A DNA stretch of 9,325 bases from Candidatus Sumerlaeota bacterium (lineage in GTDB: Bacteria; Sumerlaeota; Sumerlaeia; JADFCT01): positions 1-9,325 of the forward strand of contig JADFCT010000131.1 in the NCBI GenBank assembly GCA_017161665.1, written 5' to 3'. A program made the position numbers and the translations under genes. The notes beneath the pieces were generated by a model. It ran no database searches. It was not told where the DNA came from and worked only from the letters and a program-made list of their open reading frames with translations. Numbering within the stretch: the first letter of the stretch is position 1; every line of letters begins with the position of its first letter. This document shows positions 8,005 through 9,325 of this stretch, one piece after another.

Positions 8005-8484
8005 ATGGAACTTAGCCCCGAAACCGTTACCGCATTAGGCAAATTAGGCGCAGTGGCCGCCATCAGTCTTTCAGCCATTGGCTCCGCGCTGGGCACAGGC
8101 GCTGCCGGATCGGCCGCCATTGGCGCGTGGAAAAAATGTTATGCGCAGAACAAAATGGCGCCCTTTCTGTTGCTGACCTTTGTCGGCGCGCCGTTGTCAC
8201 AGACCATTTATGGCATGATCTTGATGTTCACCATGTCGGCGAAGGCGGCCGGCGACGCCGCAGCTGGCGTGGCGCCCTATCCGTGCGCCGCTCTGATCGG
8301 TATTGGTGTTTTCGCTGGTTTGGCCATTGGCGCTTCTGGCTGGATGCAGGGTCGCGCCGGCGCCGGCGCCTCAGACGCTCTGGCCGATACGGGCAAAGGC
8401 TTTACCAACTATCTCGCCGCCTTGGGTATCATCGAGACGGTTGCTATCTTTGTCATGGTCTTCGTCATTATCGCTTTGGGATAA
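8005..8484 (+). CDS. atpK: V-type ATPase subunit K (duplicated c-ring proteolipid)
   Basis: This 159-residue membrane protein has four helices made of two fused c-type hairpins, the V-type form of the rotor-ring subunit. Each hairpin has the small-residue packing motif: GSALGTGAAGSAAIGA at 26-41, and a related segment at 108-124. Only the second hairpin keeps the ion-carrying carboxylate, Glu144 in GIIETVAIF; the matching position of hairpin 1 is Gln66 in APLSQTIYG. Against Enterococcus hirae NtpK, recalled from general knowledge, Ser65, Gln66, Tyr69, Gln115 and Glu144 correspond to Thr64, Gln65, Tyr68, Gln110 and Glu139. Those are the Na+ site residues, so Na+ coupling is predicted. Length is close to that of NtpK (156). 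The gene is last in the operon, 83 nt after atpI, and is followed by terminators. Confidence 0.96.
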   Translation: MELSPETVTALGKLGAVAAISLSAIGSALGTGAAGSAAIGAWKKCYAQNKMAPFLLLTFVGAPLSQTIYGMILMFTMSAKAAGDAAAGVAPYPCAALIGIGVFAGLAIGASGWMQGRAGAGASDALADTGKGFTNYLAALGIIETVAIFVMVFVIIALG

Positions 8485-8494
8485 TACTCAGGAC

Positions 8495-8523
8495 CGGAAG
8501 CGCCTTGGCGCCTTCCGTTTGTT
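8495..8523 (+). terminator. Probable intrinsic terminator after atpK
   Basis: CGGAA-GCGC (8495-8503), loop CTTG, and GCGC-(C bulge)-TTCCG (8508-8517) form a GC-rich stem of nine pairs with one bulged base. It is followed by TTTGTT. It starts 11 nt after the atpK stop. The short, interrupted T-run suggests partial termination. Confidence 0.65.
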
Positions 8524-8564
8524 GCTGGATGGTCTGTCCGGCATCCCACACCATATCAGTAAAT

Positions 8565-8608
8565 GACCGTTCGTTGGTTTCCATGAAGCTGACGAACGGT
8601 CTTTTTTT
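8565..8608 (+). terminator. Strong intrinsic terminator
   Basis: GACCGTTCGT (8565-8574) pairs perfectly with ACGAACGGTC (8592-8601). Allowing G-T pairs, the stem extends inward to 16 pairs around the loop CCATG (8581-8585). Seven T residues follow (8602-8608). This is a textbook rho-independent terminator for + strand transcription. It should isolate the ATPase operon from the downstream gene. Confidence 0.92.
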
Positions 8609-8780
8609 GTCTCCCTTACTGCCCCGCTTCCCTTTTCACCTTGGCCGGTTCATTGCTGCCAATGTGTCAATTTCCTTGATTTTCTCATATCGCTGCCGTC
8701 AACCTCCTCTATGACCTGAATGCGCTTGGACTCGTCGTGGCGGGAAGAGGCGCTTGGATTCTATAGATGCTGGAAATGCC

Positions 8781-8788
8781 AGGGGAGG
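8781..8788 (+). promoter_or_regulatory. Strong ribosome binding site of the oxidoreductase gene
   Basis: AGGGGAGG lies 6 nt before the ATG at 8795. It supports that start over the out-of-frame ATG at 8790, which sits only 1 nt after the site. Confidence 0.75.
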
Positions 8789-8794
8789 CATGTC

Positions 8795-9325
8795 ATGAAC
8801 GAGCAGAAAAAAAAGTTGGAACTGTCCCGTCGGAGATTTGTGCAGAGCGTGGGAGCGGTGGCCGCTGGTGTCACCATCGTGCCACGTCATGTTTTGGGGG
8901 GGGCGGGACAGACGGCCCCGAGCGATAAACTCAATATCGCCGGTGTGGGTATCGGAGGCATGGGGAGCGTGAATCTCAACAATCTCCGGGATGAGAATAT
9001 CGGCGTCTTGTGTGATGTGGATCGCGCCCGGGCGGCTGGGACCATCCAGCAATTCCCCCAGGCGCGGTTCTACAAGGATTTCCGTGAGATGTTGGATGCC
9101 GAAAAGGATTTGGACGCTGTGGTGGTGGCCACGCCGGATCACACCCATGCGGTCGTGGCCATGGCGGCCATGGCCAAAGGACTGCATGTGTATGTGCAAA
9201 AACCCTTGGCGCACACCTTTGCCGAAGTCCGCGCCCTGACCGAAGCGGCCCGTAAATACAAAGTCCAGACGCAGATGGGAAATCAAGGCCGCTCCGGTGA
9301 GGGAACGCGACTGGTCTATGAGTGG
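8795..9325 (+). CDS. Tat-exported Gfo/Idh/MocA family oxidoreductase (3' partial)
   Basis: The first 177 codons are present and the frame is open to the window edge. The N-terminus has a twin-arginine signal: SRRRFVQ at residues 11-17, then a hydrophobic stretch SVGAVAAGVTIV (18-29). This implies export of the folded, cofactor-loaded protein. The Rossmann fold follows: GVGIGGMG at 50-57 binds NAD(P), an acidic CDVD at 73-76 ends strand 2, and ATPDHTH occupies 112-118. The usual EKP motif reads QKP at 135-137 (HVYVQKPLA), a variant I associate with this Tat-exported subgroup. Such enzymes oxidise or reduce sugars, inositols or related polyols; the substrate cannot be told from the half seen. 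The catalytic C-terminal part lies outside the window. It is a separate transcription unit, behind a strong terminator. Homopolymers A8 (8807-8814) and G8 (8896-8903) lie in the signal region. Confidence 0.92.
   Translation, partial: MNEQKKKLELSRRRFVQSVGAVAAGVTIVPRHVLGGAGQTAPSDKLNIAGVGIGGMGSVNLNNLRDENIGVLCDVDRARAAGTIQQFPQARFYKDFREMLDAEKDLDAVVVATPDHTHAVVAMAAMAKGLHVYVQKPLAHTFAEVRALTEAARKYKVQTQMGNQGRSGEGTRLVYEW

Larger units (their letters stand above)
8485..8794. other. Non-coding gap between the ATPase operon and the oxidoreductase
   Basis: This 310-bp stretch holds two terminator-like hairpins (8495-8523 and 8565-8608). Beyond these it has an unassigned leader of about 185 bp for the next gene. 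I see no tRNA, convincing small ORF or clear sigma-70 promoter. A 9-nt direct repeat GCGCTTGGA occurs at 8722-8730 and 8750-8758, significance unknown. Confidence 0.7.

Noticed and set aside
8127..8714. Open frame of 195 codons on the + strand in a second frame of atpK, running into the gap.
   Set aside because: It starts inside atpK and runs through both terminator hairpins. Its protein is Arg/Trp-rich with no domain: a shadow of the c-subunit gene.
8722..8758. 9-nt direct repeat GCGCTTGGA, possible operator pair.
   Set aside because: Only two copies 28 nt apart and no dyad symmetry; one such repeat in a few hundred bases could arise by chance.
8726..8767. TTGGAC (8726-8731) and TATAGA (8762-8767) as a sigma-70 promoter for the oxidoreductase.
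   Set aside because: The spacer is 30 bp, far from the usual 16-18, and no alternative -35 box fits the TATAGA. A promoter probably exists here but cannot be placed.
8699..9286. Open frame of 195 codons on the - strand opposite the oxidoreductase.
   Set aside because: The + strand here encodes a clear Tat signal and Rossmann fold; the - strand product is His-rich with no recognisable features.

Overview
The window is part of a bacterial genome, moderately GC-rich by eye. Almost all of it is one co-directional V/A-type (rotary) ATPase operon read on the + strand. Gene order is atpE - DUF2764 - atpA - atpB - atpD - atpI - atpK. This is the reduced bacterial V-ATPase layout known from Chlamydiae, Spirochaetes and Bacteroidetes. 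It has no recognisable genes for the classical C, F and G/H stalk subunits, and a DUF2764 protein sits between E and A. The last gene is a Tat-exported Gfo/Idh/MocA oxidoreductase of the 'VPRHVLGG...APSDKLNIA' type, which is abundant in Planctomycetes, Lentisphaerae/Verrucomicrobia and Hydrogenedentes-like bacteria. An uncultured member of such a group is the best guess; the sequence alone does not settle the phylum.

Layout: positions 1-1134 hold the 3' part of a tandem-duplicated cytidylate-kinase-like (P-loop) gene, cut by the window edge. Positions 1223-8484 hold the ATPase operon. E, DUF2764, A and B are nearly seamless (3-nt gap, ATGA overlap, TAATG overlap). A 54-nt gap precedes D, D and I overlap as TGATG, and an 83-nt gap with a perfect 8-bp hairpin precedes the c-subunit gene atpK, which has its own strong ribosome binding site. 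Positions 8495-8523 and 8565-8608 are two consecutive intrinsic-terminator-like hairpins; the second is very strong. From 8795 to the end is the 5' part of the oxidoreductase gene.

How the genes work together: A and B form the catalytic headpiece, D is the central rotor shaft, E is a peripheral stator stalk, I is the membrane stator carrying the essential Arg, and K is the duplicated four-helix c-ring subunit. In K the residues equivalent to the Na+ ligands of Enterococcus hirae NtpK are present (Ser65, Gln66, Gln115, Glu144, plus Tyr69). The enzyme is therefore predicted to move Na+ rather than H+. DUF2764 occupies the place of a missing stalk subunit, and its C-terminal half looks faintly like subunit C/d.

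Nothing here is a wholly new system. The points most worth following up are the Na+ signature, the DUF2764 replacement hypothesis, the duplicated kinase-like gene next to the ATPase, and the hairpin before atpK.
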